A stretch of DNA of 64,000 bases from Calycina herbarum (Eukaryota; Ascomycota; Leotiomycetes; Helotiales; Pezizellaceae): NCBI GenBank assembly GCA_001414485.1, contig LLEY01000045.1, positions 62,001 to 126,000 of the forward strand, written 5' to 3'. Shown here in pieces: positions 32,900-45,788 of this stretch. The notes beneath the pieces are model-generated. The model had not been told where the DNA came from, searched no databases, and saw only the letters and a list, made by a program, of their open reading frames with translations. The first letter of the stretch is position 1; each line of letters opens with the position of its first letter. A program made the translations under genes and the position numbers.

Positions 32900-35800
32900 T
32901 AGAATAGCTCTTATCCTTAATTAGTTTATAGAATTAGAGAAAGACAAAGGAGATATATATAAAAATATAGAAAAAGAAAGGAAAAGAGAGTTTTAACTAT
33001 CTCGAGAGATAGATCTTTATAAAGAACTTAGTCTTAGAATAGACCTTGTTGAAAAGCTTCTTATAACCAGGTCTAAATAGGAGTTAAGGATTTCCCTCTA
33101 CCTTAGCTAATAGCCTTAGCTCTTTGTTCTTTATAAGCCTATAGAAGAGTAGGTGGAATTATGCTTTAGCCTTTTTATATTTGTAATTCCCGGATTCTAG
33201 TAACGTGTTAAGGTAGTGGAATCGAAGGTAGTATACTATAAAGTCTTTATAACTAGTACGAGCTGTAATAAGCCGAGCTAGGACCTCTCTTAGTAGCTAG
33301 AGAGTTCTAGGTTTCGAGAGCTAGGAAGTAAGACCTAGCCTCTTATAGATATCTAGGAGTATTATCTGCCAAAGCTTATTCGCGAGCTTGACCCCTATCT
33401 CTTTAACTTCTCTCTTAAGTCGCTTTCTCCGCAGCTTTGTTAGTAATTTCATTCCCTCGAATTCCTATATAACTAGAGCACTACTATGTCTAGATCTTCC
33501 TCGAGTATAGCTAAGTAAAGTCGAATACCTTATTAAAGGTTTCTTATAAGATGCTATAGGATCAGTAGGTTAGCTATAGTATAGCCTCGAGGTTATCGAG
33601 GTAAATCTAGTACTTTGTAGCCGAGGACTAAAAAGGGGATATAAGGGCAAGCTTAAGACTATGTAAGACGGCTCTCGCTTTTGTATTATATATTTCTAAG
33701 GTTTTACTAAAAGGGAAGAGCTTTGTATTTAAAACAACCCCTTCTCTTATAAGGTATATACCTCCTTCTATGTTTTTATCGTCTAAGCAAGAGCTGTTAG
33801 TAAATATAACTAGGTCTGTAGACGGAACAGAGGCGAAGAATTCAAGGAATTCGGCTTTGTAAGAGTCTTTATTACTACTAGGGCTTAGGCTAGCTACCTC
33901 GAGAAGGCAGGCTTAGCGGTTGAACTCTCTACTCTATAGAGGGTCTTAAATTAGATCGACTTCTTCTAAAGAGGGAAGAGGTTTAGAAGAGCGGTAAATA
34001 AGCCTAGCCTTTAAGCAAGGGTTATTTACATATCGCTTAAGCGGGTATACTAAGTCGAGTCGTCGAGTTCTAGTCTCAAAAGCTCCGCTTTTTACTATAA
34101 GAGCAATTTCAGCGGCTAGGAGGCTAGATTCCATAAGAAGTACCGAGGTAGGAGTGGTTTTATAGACTAGGAGGATAATCCTAGTACACTTTATAACTAC
34201 TCTATCTAGGAGAGTTAGGTAGCGGCCGATCTGGTTGTTTATAGTACCTGCTTAGCCTGTTTTCGTATAACTAGAGTACTAGGTCTCGTGCTTAAAATAA
34301 GCGATCGAGAGAATATAAGCAGTAACTGCTTGTTTTAGTAGATACGAGAGAGATCCTCTTACTATATTTATTATTCCTTTAAGAGCATTAGCTATAAGTG
34401 TAGTCTTACTAGCTATTCTTTTAACGTAACTATAAAAGGTAAGGCAGGGGTTGAAGAAGATACTAAGCTACCGGAGTTCCTATATAAGCTCTATTGTCTT
34501 TCCTTTAACTATAATAGCAGGGGGGGGGCAGATACCTCTCTCTCTTTATTTCCTTTTATAAGAGAAGTAGATAAGTTCTGATTTTTCAGCGTCAAAGGTA
34601 ATACCCTCGTCTGTGCTCTACTTAAGTACGCTTACTACCTACTTTGCTAGGTTCTTAACATTCCCTGCTTTTAAAGACTCGAAAGCAAGTAATCTAATAT
34701 CGTCGACGTAGCCGAATCTCTGTACTACTAAGAGAGAACCAACTCCTAATCTAAAGAGGGGCTAGATATAGAGTATAAAGAGGATCGGTGAGATAGGCAA
34801 GCCTTGTAGAAGGCTATACTAAAGCGGGGTAGCGTCGCCTACTTCTCTATTAAGCTTTACTTTTACTAATCTATTAGTTAAGAAAGAGAAGACCTATTCT
34901 ACGAAGTAATACAGCTATCCTTGCTCTCTTAACCTTTTAATTAAGCAGCTAGGGAGTACTACGTTAAAGGCGCTCTTAATATCGAGTGTAAGAAGAGAGG
35001 CTTCCTACTTGTCTATAAGAGCTAACTTAATATCAAAGGTAAGACAGGTAGTAAGGTCTATAGCAGCTCTTAGTAGAAGAGCCTCGAACTAGTTCTACCC
35101 TAGAACAGAGTACTTAATAGCTATCTAAGAGACTCGCTTAGTAAGGAGCCTTTCAAGCTCTTTTCTAAGAACTAAGAGCAGAGTAATTAGCTAGTATACT
35201 CGAGGAGAGGACTTGTCTTTCTTATTAGGTTTTAGGATAATAGTAACGACGGCAGATTAGAAGATCTTCGGGTAGAAGCCTATCTCTATACAGCCTCTAA
35301 ATAGTAGGAAGACAAGGTTCGAGATCTATAGCTAGGCTACTTTAAGAACCTCTGTTACTAGCTCGTCTTCTCCTAGTACAGTTGAAGCTTTGCCGAGGAT
35401 CGATTCCTCAACCTTATATAAAGTAAGGTCTGCCTACGGAAGAGCCTAAGTAGAAGTAGTTAGCGTATTAAATAGTATATCCCCGACTTCGGCCTTGTTT
35501 ATAAGCAGCTCCTATATAAGAATCTTCTACTTCTTCTAAGTAGTAAAGCCTAGCTAACCTGCCGAGTCTTTTAAGAGAGGAGACTTATATATTCTAGTAC
35601 TCTAGTGCTACTTATAAATCTTAAAGACGTCTTTGCTCTTCGTAGCCTTATCGATTAGGTTATAGAAGTGTTCTCTCTTTGCTTTCTAGATTTCTTACCT
35701 TAGACTCCTACGAAGAGACTTTAAGGCTCGAGGGCTTATATTAAGCCTTTGTATCTGTCTTACCTTAGTAGCCGCTGTCTAGTATTCCTTATTCTACTAG

Positions 35801-36673
35801 GGGTGTCTGAATTTATATCTAAGACCTCGCTTAGTACTACAGAGGTATACGCTATATACGCCCTTAGTAATAAATCCTACTAGGGTCTCTAGCGATTCCG
35901 TGTTTAGTTATTATATAAGTTTATATAGCTATTACGTTTCAAGCTTACTTTAGAGAGTAGTCTTAAAGGTTTTAACGTTAAGAGTGCTAAGTTTCAGAGG
36001 CGGATACTTCTTTATTAGGTTTCTTATATACGGAAGCCGGGTAAGAAGTAGGAGGTGGTTAGAGCTATACTTAAAGGTAAGGTCTATCTCGGTAGACGCT
36101 CCTTTTTAGTAGAGGTTACTTAAGTAAAAGGCAAGGTCGAGGGTATTGCCGAGGTTATACGTTTACATTCTAGGAGAGGTAGAGAGTTATAGCCCTCTGT
36201 TCTCTATCTAGTTAATAAGCGAGGGGGCTTATATACTTTTCTACCTAAGAAAATCCGGTTACTAGAGCTAGCTCTTTAGGTTTAAGTTGCCGGCTATAAG
36301 AGTATTCGTTGTAGTAATGTATTATAAGTGAAGAATAAGGTTAATAGCCTCTCCAGCGCCCTTAGCGCCTAGAGAGGCGTTGTATATATTAAGGATATAT
36401 AATAGAAGGTCTTAGAAGAGCGTAATCTTAATATAAACAAGGTCTCGGTATTTAAGTAAGGGTGTAATCGGTGTTTATTAACTTAAGAGAATCCCTGCTC
36501 CTTTTCGTATAAATATAAGTATTCTAAGAGTGTTATCGTTCTAGTTATATATAGGTATAAAGTAGGTATAATTCAGGTAGTGTCTTATAATCTAATAACT
36601 AATCTCTCTCTAGTATATATACGGTTCCTAGATAAGGACTATGTCGACTCGTCTAGAGTAAGCTAGTTAGAGA
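32900..36673 (-). pseudogene. LINE-2 ORF2 relic: endonuclease and YVDD reverse transcriptase
   Basis: Read from high to low coordinates, the endonuclease begins with RVDIVLIQEPYIY (about 36655-36615). The reverse transcriptase shows LLQGLPISPILFILYI and the catalytic FGYVDDIRLLAF (34690-34720), followed by TFDAEKSEL. The RNase H/C-terminal part runs below 34400. The frame is better preserved than in LINE-1; the stretch 33946-34134 is fully open for 62 codons. The N-terminal end of ORF2 lies across the element B insertion at 43437 onward. Confidence 0.8.
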
Positions 36674-36678
36674 ACTAG

Positions 36679-37139
36679 TGTCACGAATCACGTGCCAGCA
36701 CGTGACGGAGTGAAGTCTAGGCGACGTTCTAATAGGACGAGTACTATTATAACCCTGGAAAGAAGAAAGGATTAGTTATAATAGAATATATAATCCTAGG
36801 ATCTTATTATAGTTATATTACGTGACTCGGTTAGGAGAAGTTAGGTAATAGAGTCTAGTTTTAAGAAGCCCTGGAAATAGAGTCGGACTCTATCTTCGGG
36901 ACTCCTGCTAAGCAGGACTCTAATATAAACGAAGGTTCTATATAAGACTAGCACGTCTGCTATTAGATAGGAGCTTCGTACTTAACTTTAGTTATTAATC
37001 TTATTATCTTATTTAATATCTTTGATATAAGTAACGAGTTTACTTCTAAGTAAACAACCTAGCGTATCTGTACTTCTTATCTATATACTAACCTTCGTAA
37101 CTTAGTTATCTTTATTTAGTTTATTTAAGTTTCGTTATA
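36679..37139 (+). repeat. 5' LTR of Gypsy-1 element B
   Basis: 461 bases, starting TGTCACGAATC and ending TTCGTTATA, type-2 U3 with GGACTCTATCTTCGGGACTC near 36890. A TATA-like CTATATAAGACTAGCACG at about 36938 marks the probable transcription start. The sequence right after it (CTTTAAGTACCTGCTTAG) is where a primer-binding site should be; no matching tRNA was identified. Confidence 0.88.
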
Positions 37140-37173
37140 CTTTAAGTACCTGCTTAGAAGTAAGATCGCTACT

Positions 37174-40100
37174 ATGTCGGCAACCTCTTCTACTCTGAAA
37201 ACTACTCTGCTAAAGCTAGCTATAGCCCCCCTAGTTACGCTAGTCACTACTCTCTATAAGGAAGTGAAACTTCTAATTCCGAAGTCGTTTAATAGCTCGC
37301 TTAAGAAACTAGCTAAGTTTTTAATAAAAGCTTCTCTCTACTTAAACTTTTATTATACTTAGTTTAGAAATAAAACTAACTAGGTTATATAGTTGTCTAC
37401 TCGTCTTAAAGAGGCAGCTTATAGCTAGCTAGAACTATATTTAGAGGACTACTAAGCAAATAAAACAACTAAGAGAAAAGTCTCTTTTTAAATATCTAAA
37501 AAAACAAGCGATTTGTTTAGAAATATTCAAGGATTTAGAGATAGAATTAACTAGGCTTTTAAGAATGTTAATATAAAGAAAAAGACAGTTAGAGCTTTAT
37601 ATATACTTAAGTAAAAGAGTTTAGCTGCTAAATATATCTTATAATTTTAATAATACTCTATATAGATAGAATAGAATAATAAGATGTTATATAAATAATT
37701 CTATTATAGACTTAAGAATAACGTTAAGAATGAACTTGCTTAAGAAGATTTTCTAAATATACTAAATAAATTAATAAATAACGTAATTAAAATCGATAAT
37801 CGTATCTATAAAAGAAATCTAGAAAAGAAAGGAAGTTATAGTTATTAATATAGAAAGAGTAGATGAAAAGATTATAGAGATCTTATAGAAATCGATACTA
37901 CTTAGAAATTATAGGTTCTAAGAAAGGAATCTAAGAAAGAGAACTCTTAGAAGAGAGAACTGTCTTAGAAAGAAAGAAATCGCCGACGTAAGTAAAATTT
38001 ATATTACTTATATAGTCTATCTAGCTATAGAGTAAACGAATATACTAAGAAGAAGGACTTAAAAGAGAAAAAGCAAATTAATACTATAGTCTAAAAAGAA
38101 GTAGCTTTGCTTAATAGAAATCTACTTCTTAAAGAATATTATAATATAATAGATACCTTAGATATAGTAGTAGACGCTATATATTTATAATCCGAAGTAG
38201 GAAATACGTCGCCTATTTAAGAGGAATATAAATTACTACCTTTAACTAGTTCTTTAGAGTCGTCGGACTTATTATCTAGTTTAGAAGAAGAAGTTCGAGA
38301 TATAGGTCCTACTATAGGAGAAACATAGGCGTTTACTAGAATATTTAAGCGAGGAAATCGCTAGGTATATATAGATAACTAGAAACCAGACTTCTAGAGC
38401 TCTTATATAATATAAGGAATTAACCTAACTCTCTTAATAACATATACTATTAAGAAAGAAGACTATAAAATAATAACTTTAGTTAGTCTAATTACTACTA
38501 GAGAAACTATTAAAGGAAAAGAACTCGAGCATAGTTAATAATAAACTGAAAGACCTAGTTATTCTAAAGTAGGAGATATCTAGAAGGTCTATAATATTTA
38601 AAAGGAAACCAGCTTATAGTCGTAGCAGGTTTTAAACGGATTTTAGAGACGGATTAAGACAGCTTTCCTTAGAACAGTACTTAAAAAATACGTGCTAGAG
38701 GAATTTAGCTATTATATTATAGTTGTATTAATTAAGAATAATAGGATAATATTTAGAAAATATAGTTTGTCTAAACTATTTAGTATACTCTTTTAGAAAC
38801 GACAGGAATTTAATATAAATAAATAAGCAGAGTTAGAAATAGAAGAATATTATTTCCTATCTATAAGAGAATTATAGTTTCTAGAAATAATATAAGAAAC
38901 AACTATATATTAGATTAGATATATACTAAGCGCTACTACTAATTAGATATTAGAAAAACGGTTTAAGAGAATCTTACCTAAATCTAATAGAATAGTGAAA
39001 TGTTATTAGATATATAAAGTAGCTTTGTCTAATAAAGACAGAGTAGTATTTTTTCCTTAGTTACAAATAAGAGCAGTTAAGGAAAAGAATATAAAAGCCT
39101 ATATATTTAGAGTTTATTATATAAAATTAGAGATATATACTACTTTAGAAGAGAAGTAGTTAGTAGTAACTATAGAGATATAAGAGAAAAAGTTATAAGT
39201 TATAATTAACTTAGGAGTAATAAGTAACTTTATTTCTCTAATAGCTTTAGAAAAGCTAAACGTTTTAATTAAAGAAATGAAACTATACTAATTAGGAGTA
39301 GTTAATAGAACAGATGTTATATACTAAAATAGGATTATTAATTAGTAAACTATTCTAATAAAAACTAATATTAAAGAATACTACTTAGATATGTAATTCG
39401 ATATTATTAAGATAAGAAGTAAAGAAGTAATACTTAGTATACTATAGATTTAAGAACATAATCTAGATATCGACTAAAAGGCTAGAACAGTAACGTTTAG
39501 CTAATATAAATACGTAGGTTTATATTTATAACTTTAAGACTAGAATAAGGTTAGCGCTACCTCTTCTAATATACTAGAACACCTTACCTAGAGTCCTCTA
39601 TAGGTTAGTAAGAAAGCTAATAACGAAATACCTATATAGTATAAAGAATTTAGAGCTTTGTTCGAAAACCTAGAAGACTTACGAGTCTTACTAAAACATT
39701 ACTTATAAGATTATAAGATTAAATTAAAAAAGGGTTATTACCTCTTAAGATAGAAGCTTCGATTATATAACTAGAAAACTCTATAGAGAATAAAGAGTTA
39801 TATAATAGAAGGTATTAAAAAGAGATATATTAGAAAATCTAAGTTACTAATTACTTTAAACATACTTATTATTAAGAAGAAAGACGATCTAGATAGAAGA
39901 GTATATATTAATTACTAAGAAGTAAATTATACTATAGTTAAGAACGCTTACCTACTACTACCTAGCTAATACTTATAGGCTAAGTTAGGTAAAGTAGTAT
40001 AATTTACGAAACTAGATTAATAAAACGCTTATAGACTTATATAGATTAAAACTAGAGACGAATAGAAGATAGCGTTTACCTTACTATTAAGCCTTTATAA

Positions 40101-42612
40101 ATATATAGTTATACTATTTAAACTTTATAATATACTAGCTATATATTAGAAGTAAAATAATAATATTTTAAGAGATTTTCTAAGAGTAATAGTAATCTAT
40201 TACTTAGATAATATCTTAATCTTCTTAGAAAAAGAAGAAGAATATAAGGAATATATTAAAGAAGTTTTATAATAACTTATAAAAGTAAACTCTCGATTAA
40301 AACTCTTAAAATACGAGTTTAGAGTAACTTAGATACTTTTCCTAGAATAGGTATTTAGCTTAAGAAAAATAGAAATAGATCTAGTAAAGATCTAAGATAT
40401 CTTAAACTAGAAGTTACTAGAGAATATAAAAGATATATAGTTCTTTCTTAGATTTATAAACTTTTACTATCTATTTATATAAAACTATATAAAGATTACT
40501 AAACTAATATTAGTACTAGTTAAAAAGGCTATTAAATTTATTTAGAATAAATAGACTAAGAATGTTTTTTAAAAGATTAAAGTAAGGTTTATAAAAAAAC
40601 CTATTCTATATAACTTTAATATAGAAAAACCGAGTACGATTAAAACAGATGTCTTAGATATATTAGTAGGTGTAATTCACTTATAACTAAATAGAAAAGA
40701 GAAACTTATATCTATTATATATTATTTAAAAACGTTTAACCTAGTATAATAAAACTATAGTATCTTTAATAAGGAATTACTTACTATAGTATTAGCCTTA
40801 GAATATAAGAGAATCTATTTATAGCTAGTAAAATACTAAGTTACGATTCTATCTAACTATAAGAACCTTAGGATATTTATAATAACTAAAGAACTTATAA
40901 CTAGATAGTTAACTAGATAAGTAGAAATATTAGAAGGATTTAATATTATTATTTAATATATAAAGAGAACGTTAAATACTCGAGCTAATACTCTTAGCTA
41001 AAAACCTAGATATAAGGGAAATAAAGAGTATAAGAAGATTATAATCTTAAAAACTCTTAAGAATAGAGACTTAGTATCTACTATATATAAAATAGTAGTA
41101 ATAAATAATATCTAGATAGATAAAATTTAGAATATATATAAAGAATATAACTAATATATAAAAGAGAAACTATAGGTTCCTAGCTTATATATAAGAGAGT
41201 TTATATAAGAATACTACGCTATGCTTACTTACAGCTACTAAGGAATTTATAGAACCCTTTAGTAGATAAGATAATACTACTATATTAATTAATTATCTAT
41301 AATAGTTAAGAAAGTAATAGTAGAATATAATACCTATACTAGGAATAAAGCTTTCTATTATACTTCTTATAGATAGATAAACACTACTCTAATACTATAA
41401 GTACCTTAGAAGTTAATATCTTAGGATTTTATTATTAAGCTTCTAAAATCTAAGGATTTAATAATAAGAGTTAAATATGATTCTATCTTAGTTATTATAA
41501 AGCAGCTTATAAAATATATAATTCTAGTACTATATATAGAATCAAGTATAGCTAAGGAATTAGTATTTGTATTTTTAAAAGAAGTAGTCTTAAGATATAG
41601 ACTACTAGAAGAAATAATCTCAAATAGAGATAAGCTCTTTATCTTAAAATTTTAGATCACTCTTATAGAATAATTAGATGTAAAAAGAAAGCTTTCTATA
41701 GCTTTTTACTCTTAAATAAATAGAGGAAACAAATATATAAACTAAGTAGTAGAAACATATCTTTATTATTATATAAACTACTAGTAAAATAACTAGGTAG
41801 AACTACTACTCTTAGTATAGTTTGCCTATAATAGTTTAGTAATAGAAATAATACTTATTATACTATTCTATATTAACTTTAAGTACGAATTAATAGTATA
41901 TTAAGAACTACTATCTACGACTATTAATAACTAACTTACTCGTATTTACGTCTTAAGAATCAAGAGTCTATATAAGGAACTTATAAAAGACCTATAATTT
42001 ATAGTAGAAAGAAACGTATACTACTATAATAAACAACGTAGTTAGAAGCTAATACTAAAAGAGAGGGATAAAGTCTACTTAGTATAGAAAAATATTAATA
42101 TAAAAAGACTAAGTAATAAACTAGATTATAAAAAACTTAGACTATTTAAAATTAAATAAGTTAAGAGACCTTTAAATTATAAACTAGTACTATTAAAGAT
42201 AATAAACATTTACCTAGTATTCTATATATCTTTACTTAAACTAGTACTACTAGGAGCACTACTAGCCTTATTTATAGAAATTCAACTAGTTAATCTAAAT
42301 ACTAAATACGAAGTCGAAAGGATTCTTAACTATAAGATTATTAGAAGCAAAGTTAAGTACTTAATTAAATAGTTAGACTACCTATATTTAGAGAATATAT
42401 AAGAACTAAAAAACAACCTTAACTATTGCTTAAGAGAACTTTAGAAGTTCTACTAACAAAACCTAGGGCTACCTAGAACTTAGGACTAGGGTTAGACAGG
42501 GATATATTATTAGAAAGTATCTATTTAACGAAAGAAGCTATCTCGAAGGCAGGAAACTAGGTAGAAGAAGACTTAAGAGAAGGACTCGAAGGAGGAGGAC
42601 TCGGAGGAATAA
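37174..42612 (+). pseudogene. Gypsy-1 gag-pol relic in one frame, element B
   Basis: A single frame of 1812 codons from MSATSSTLK to the stop at 42610-42612, interrupted by many TAG/TAA codons but apparently by no frameshift. Order: gag with zinc-knuckle site (about 37999-38040; YYLYSLSSYRVNEY, all four ligand positions now Tyr); protease (VIINLGVISNFIS, Asp now Asn); reverse transcriptase (YYLDNILIF near 40198, family YLDDILIF); RNase H (KPILYNFNIEKPSTIKTDV); integrase; and a C-terminal chromodomain (YEVERILNYKII...KYLIKQLDYLYLEN, about 42307-42400). Chromodomain-bearing Gypsy elements (chromoviruses) often target heterochromatin. Confidence 0.88.
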
Positions 42613-42970
42613 TAGAGAATCGTTTATATATAGAGCTAAAGAAAAATCGATATATAGGTTTTTAAGACCTAGAGATAGAAACGATAAGATAGCTAGAGCT
42701 ATCGTAGGACCTTTTTAACCGAATATACTTAGAATAATAAGAGGATTTAAAGAGCTCTAGAAAGCATCGATAGAACTGTTTATAATAAAAAGAACAAGTC
42801 TCAGCTAGACGTTATATAGATTCGATCTATATAGTAAGAGCTAAACGCTCTTTTCGTTTAGTATAAGAAGAGGACATGTTTATATATAAAGGAAGGTTAA
42901 TATCTTTCTAACAGATATATTTTAAGCTTATATTCTAGTGTAGGGATACGCTAAGCTAAGAAGGGGATAG

Positions 42971-43431
42971 TATTATAAATTATATACTAGTACGTAATAG
43001 AGTAAAGTCTAGGCGACGTCCTAATAGGACGAGTACTATTATAACCCTAGAAAGAAGAAAGGATTAGTTATAATAAGATATATAATCCTAGGATCTTATT
43101 ATAGTTATATTACGTGACTTAGTTAGAAGAAGTCAGGTAATAGAGTCTAGTTTTAAGAAGCTCTAGAAATAGAGTCGGACTCTATCTTCGGGACTCCTGC
43201 TAAGCAGGACTCTAATATAAACGAAGGTTCTATATAAGACTAGCACGTCTGCTATTAGATAAGAGCTTCGTACTTAACTTTAGTTATTAATCTTATTATC
43301 TTATTTAACATCTTTGATATAAGTAACGAGTTCACTTCTAAGTAAATAACCCGGCGTATCTATACTTCCTATCTATATACTAACCTTCGAGACTTAGTTA
43401 TCTTTGTTTAGTTCGTTTGAGTTTCGTTATA
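42971..43431 (+). repeat. 3' LTR of Gypsy-1 element B
   Basis: 461 bases, paired with 36679-37139. It starts TATTATAAATT where the 5' copy has TGTCACGAATC; the differences are transitions, showing how RIP has aged the two LTRs unevenly. Confidence 0.88.
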
Positions 43432-43436
43432 ACTAG

Positions 43437-45291
43437 CTCGTAGTACTTACTAGACTTATAAACGTTAATCTGTAGAACTTAGAAGCAGTGGTTTTTAGTA
43501 AGCCCTTATCTACTTATAGAGAAACTATAATAGTATTTCCTTAGGTTCTTCGAATAGAGAGGTCGTTGGAAGCCTCTTTTATAGGAGTGTCTATAGAGGT
43601 GTTAAAATCATCTTCTTAGGATAGTAAGATAGGCGAGGTAGGCGAGGTAGACGAGGTAGGCGAGGTAGGTAAGGTATACGGGAGAGGCGAGAGAGGCGAG
43701 GAAGGTGAGGTAGGCGAGGTAGGTAAGGCAGGCGAAGTAGGCGAGGTAGTCGAGTTAGAAGAGCTGTCTACTCTAGCTTATAGAGTAGCTGAAGCTTCTA
43801 TGTCTTAGCTACTATAAGAGGAGTCTTCTTCTCTTCTTATCCGTATTTCATTATATACTCGCTAAATAGTTCTCTTATTCTCGGTTGAGGGGCGTGTTCC
43901 TAGGTTTCTTAGTCTAAGCTAGCACCCTAGGTTGTCTAAGGCGTAAGGTCTACTATAATGTAGGCACTTTAGCTTATACTATATATGTTTTAAACACGTA
44001 GAGTAAAAGTCTTTAGAGTATTAAGTAGTACTATATAGATAGCACCGTTAGTTCTTCCTTTAGTTTCTTTAGTTATACTACCCCTAGTACTTAGAGTACT
44101 ATGTAATTATAGAAACCTTAGGAAGAGGTTTAAAGAAGACTCTTCTACTAAGAAGAGATATTATGTCTAGGATAGCGTAGCTGTCCTAGGCTTCTTCCTC
44201 TTTAAAGAAGATTGTCTAGGAGGTGTAGAATAGCTTATCTAATAACGAGATCCTTATTATATCAACCTTTATAAGAGCTATTCTAATTTGTTCCTTAATT
44301 GCTATAACTACTACTTTAGAAGTAGTAGAGACGAGGGTTAATATAATTGCTCCTTTTTCGTTGATCTTAACAGCTTCGATACTTCGGGGTATCTCTAATA
44401 AGCGGTATACTACCTAGTTTTATAAGGTCTCAATCTTAGCTATAGAGAATAGCATCTATATAAATGCCTTCTTTGTTAATAACAGGGCTTCTAGAGCAGC
44501 CTCGTTCTTTAGTATAATAGCGAAACTAGAGCTAACTAAGAGGACCTCTTATATAAGCTCTTTATAGCCTATCTTTGGATTATAGAAAGTAAGAAAGATA
44601 GCTAGAGTAGAATATTTCCTTTCTAGAGAATTAGAGAGTAGTCGGATAAAGACTCTAAGGTCTAGTTTAGCTAAAGAACCCTTGTTCTTGTTCTTCTATA
44701 GCTTTAAAGTACTAGTAGAGAGAGGGAGAGAGTAGGGTATTATTACTAGTATGCTTTTAGATACTAAGGCACCTTTTATAGTCTATACGTATGAAAATTT
44801 TTCAGCTAAGCCTAGAGAGAGAGGAGGAGTCGTAGATAGCGTAGAGCCCTCTCTATATATAATAGAGGAGGTTTCTAAGATTAAGAGTAGTAGAGAGAGT
44901 GTCTTTAAAGTGTATACTTAGTAGAATAGTAGGCTGATATTAGTAACTTAAGTATAAAAGGCTTAGAGGCAGAGAAGAAGGTTAGAAGAGGCTTTGTTAA
45001 GAGTAGTGCTTAGGTGGTGATCTATAGCTTCTACAGTTCCTCCGAAGAAGGTTTAGCCTATAGTACTACGCTTAAGAGCTTTAGAAGTTGCTAAGACAAA
45101 GTGCTATTATATATTCAGAAGAGAGAGGATTAGACGCTCTCCCTCTTTTCCTAGGTCTCTTCTTAGAGACATAGATAAGGCTAAAAGCCTCCTAAGAGAG
45201 GTCTCTATAGAAGGAAATCAGCTTATTAAGTGCGAGTAGGTAAGAGCGAGTAATTTAGAACAAAAAATTCGATCTACGAAAAAAGATATCT
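43437..45291 (-). pseudogene. LINE-2 5' part: ORF2 start and ORF1 relic
   Basis: Continuation of LINE-2 beyond element B. The first 100 bases complete the start of ORF2. The rest is ORF1, reading down from about 45200. It has a zinc-knuckle-like region (about 43900-44050) and, at 43620-43760, a Ser/Pro/Thr-rich stretch made by 9-base GGCGAGGTA-type repeats (SPT repeats on the minus strand). The 5' end is at 45291, next to the target duplication. Confidence 0.68.
43620..43765 (-). repeat. 9-base tandem repeats coding Ser-Pro-Thr in LINE-2 ORF1
   Basis: About fifteen imperfect copies of GGCGAGGTA (plus strand). On the coding strand they give TSP/SPT-like triplets, a low-complexity linker. Repeat count may vary between LINE copies. 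Confidence 0.75.
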
Positions 45292-45316
45292 TATACTACT
45301 TAGTAATAAACTATGT

Positions 45317-45788
45317 TATAGAGTTATAAGAGTCCTTTATTATTATATTATATAAGTATATTACTAATATACTAGCTAGAAGAGTCTATTTCTATAATTG
45401 TTTATCTTTTATACTTAAATCGTATAAGAGCTAGAGCTATAGTAAACACGTGCTTAAGTTGTTTAAAAACGTTCTAATATTCGTTTATCTACGTAAATAT
45501 ATATTTTTTATAAGTAAGTTTTATAAGAGGTTTTAAGATATTAGAGTAGTCTTTAATAAAGTTTTAATAGAAGTTTATAAAGCTAAAAAAGTTTTATATA
45601 GCCTTAACTATTATAGGTGCTTCTTAGTCTAGGATTACTTTTATCTTTTCTAGATCTATTTCTACTCTTAAGTTAATATTAAGAATAAACTCTAGATACT
45701 TCGTCTATATAACTAAGAATTTATATTTATTAATATTAAGAAAGAGCTTTATATCTTTAAGCTCTTTTAGAATATTATTATAAGCTAA
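45317..45788 (-). mobile_element. Gypsy-2 reverse transcriptase relic, fragment 4
   Basis: Minus-strand frame showing NILKELKDIKLFLNINKYKF, then TKYLEFILNINL, then FFSFINFY and KDYSNI. These correspond to the Gypsy reverse transcriptase/connection segment (...KCEF...TKYLGFI...FLGFANFYRRFI...FS.I). It joins in frame to the RNase H at 30905 once the third pogo element is removed. At 45788 it abuts the end of an LTR piece, so the upstream part of pol and all of gag are deleted. Confidence 0.8.

Larger units (their letters stand above)
36679..43431 (+). mobile_element. Gypsy-1 element B (chromovirus), full length
   Basis: A 6753-base LTR retrotransposon on the plus strand inside LINE-2, with a perfect five-base duplication ACTAG (36674-36678 and 43432-43436). 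The LTRs are 461 bases each. A purine tract (AAGAAGGGGATAG) precedes the 3' LTR. Gag and pol appear as one frame from 37174 to 42612. The 3' region between pol and the LTR (42613-42970) is non-coding and unlike the matching region of A and C. The U3 also differs from A and C, so this is a type-2 copy. Confidence 0.93.
32725..45291 (-). mobile_element. LINE-2: Tad1-like LINE on minus strand
   Basis: Minus-strand LINE of about 5.8 kb, excluding Gypsy-1 element B (36679-43431 plus one TSD). Its 3' tail is a TTTA repeat (AAAT on its own strand, 32725-32747). It is flanked by a 16-base duplication: TACGCTACTTAGTAAT (32709-32724) and TATACTACTTAGTAAT (45292-45307). The two copies differ only by CG versus TA at one dinucleotide, as expected if RIP struck one copy after insertion. 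ORF1 lies at about 45200-43560 and ORF2 at about 43540-43437 plus 36673-32900. Confidence 0.87.
30906..45316 (+). mobile_element. third pogo/Fot1-like element, split by LINE-2
   Basis: The left end is ACGTGGTTTATTACCGAGTA at 30906 with TA at 30904-30905. The right end is the mirror sequence ending ...TAATAAACTATGT at 45316 with TA at 45317-45318. LINE-2 with its cargo (32725-45291) is inserted 9 bases before the right end, inside the terminal inverted repeat, and duplicated 16 bases of it. The original element was about 1.83 kb. Taking out element and TA joins Gypsy-2 RNase H in frame (GLL-stop-LYIFFLKKN), which supports both boundaries. Confidence 0.82.

Noticed and set aside
43620..43765. 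Satellite array or CRISPR-like repeat
   Set aside because: The 9-base units are in phase with LINE-2 ORF1 and code a Ser/Pro/Thr linker; there are no unique spacers, and the organism is a eukaryote.
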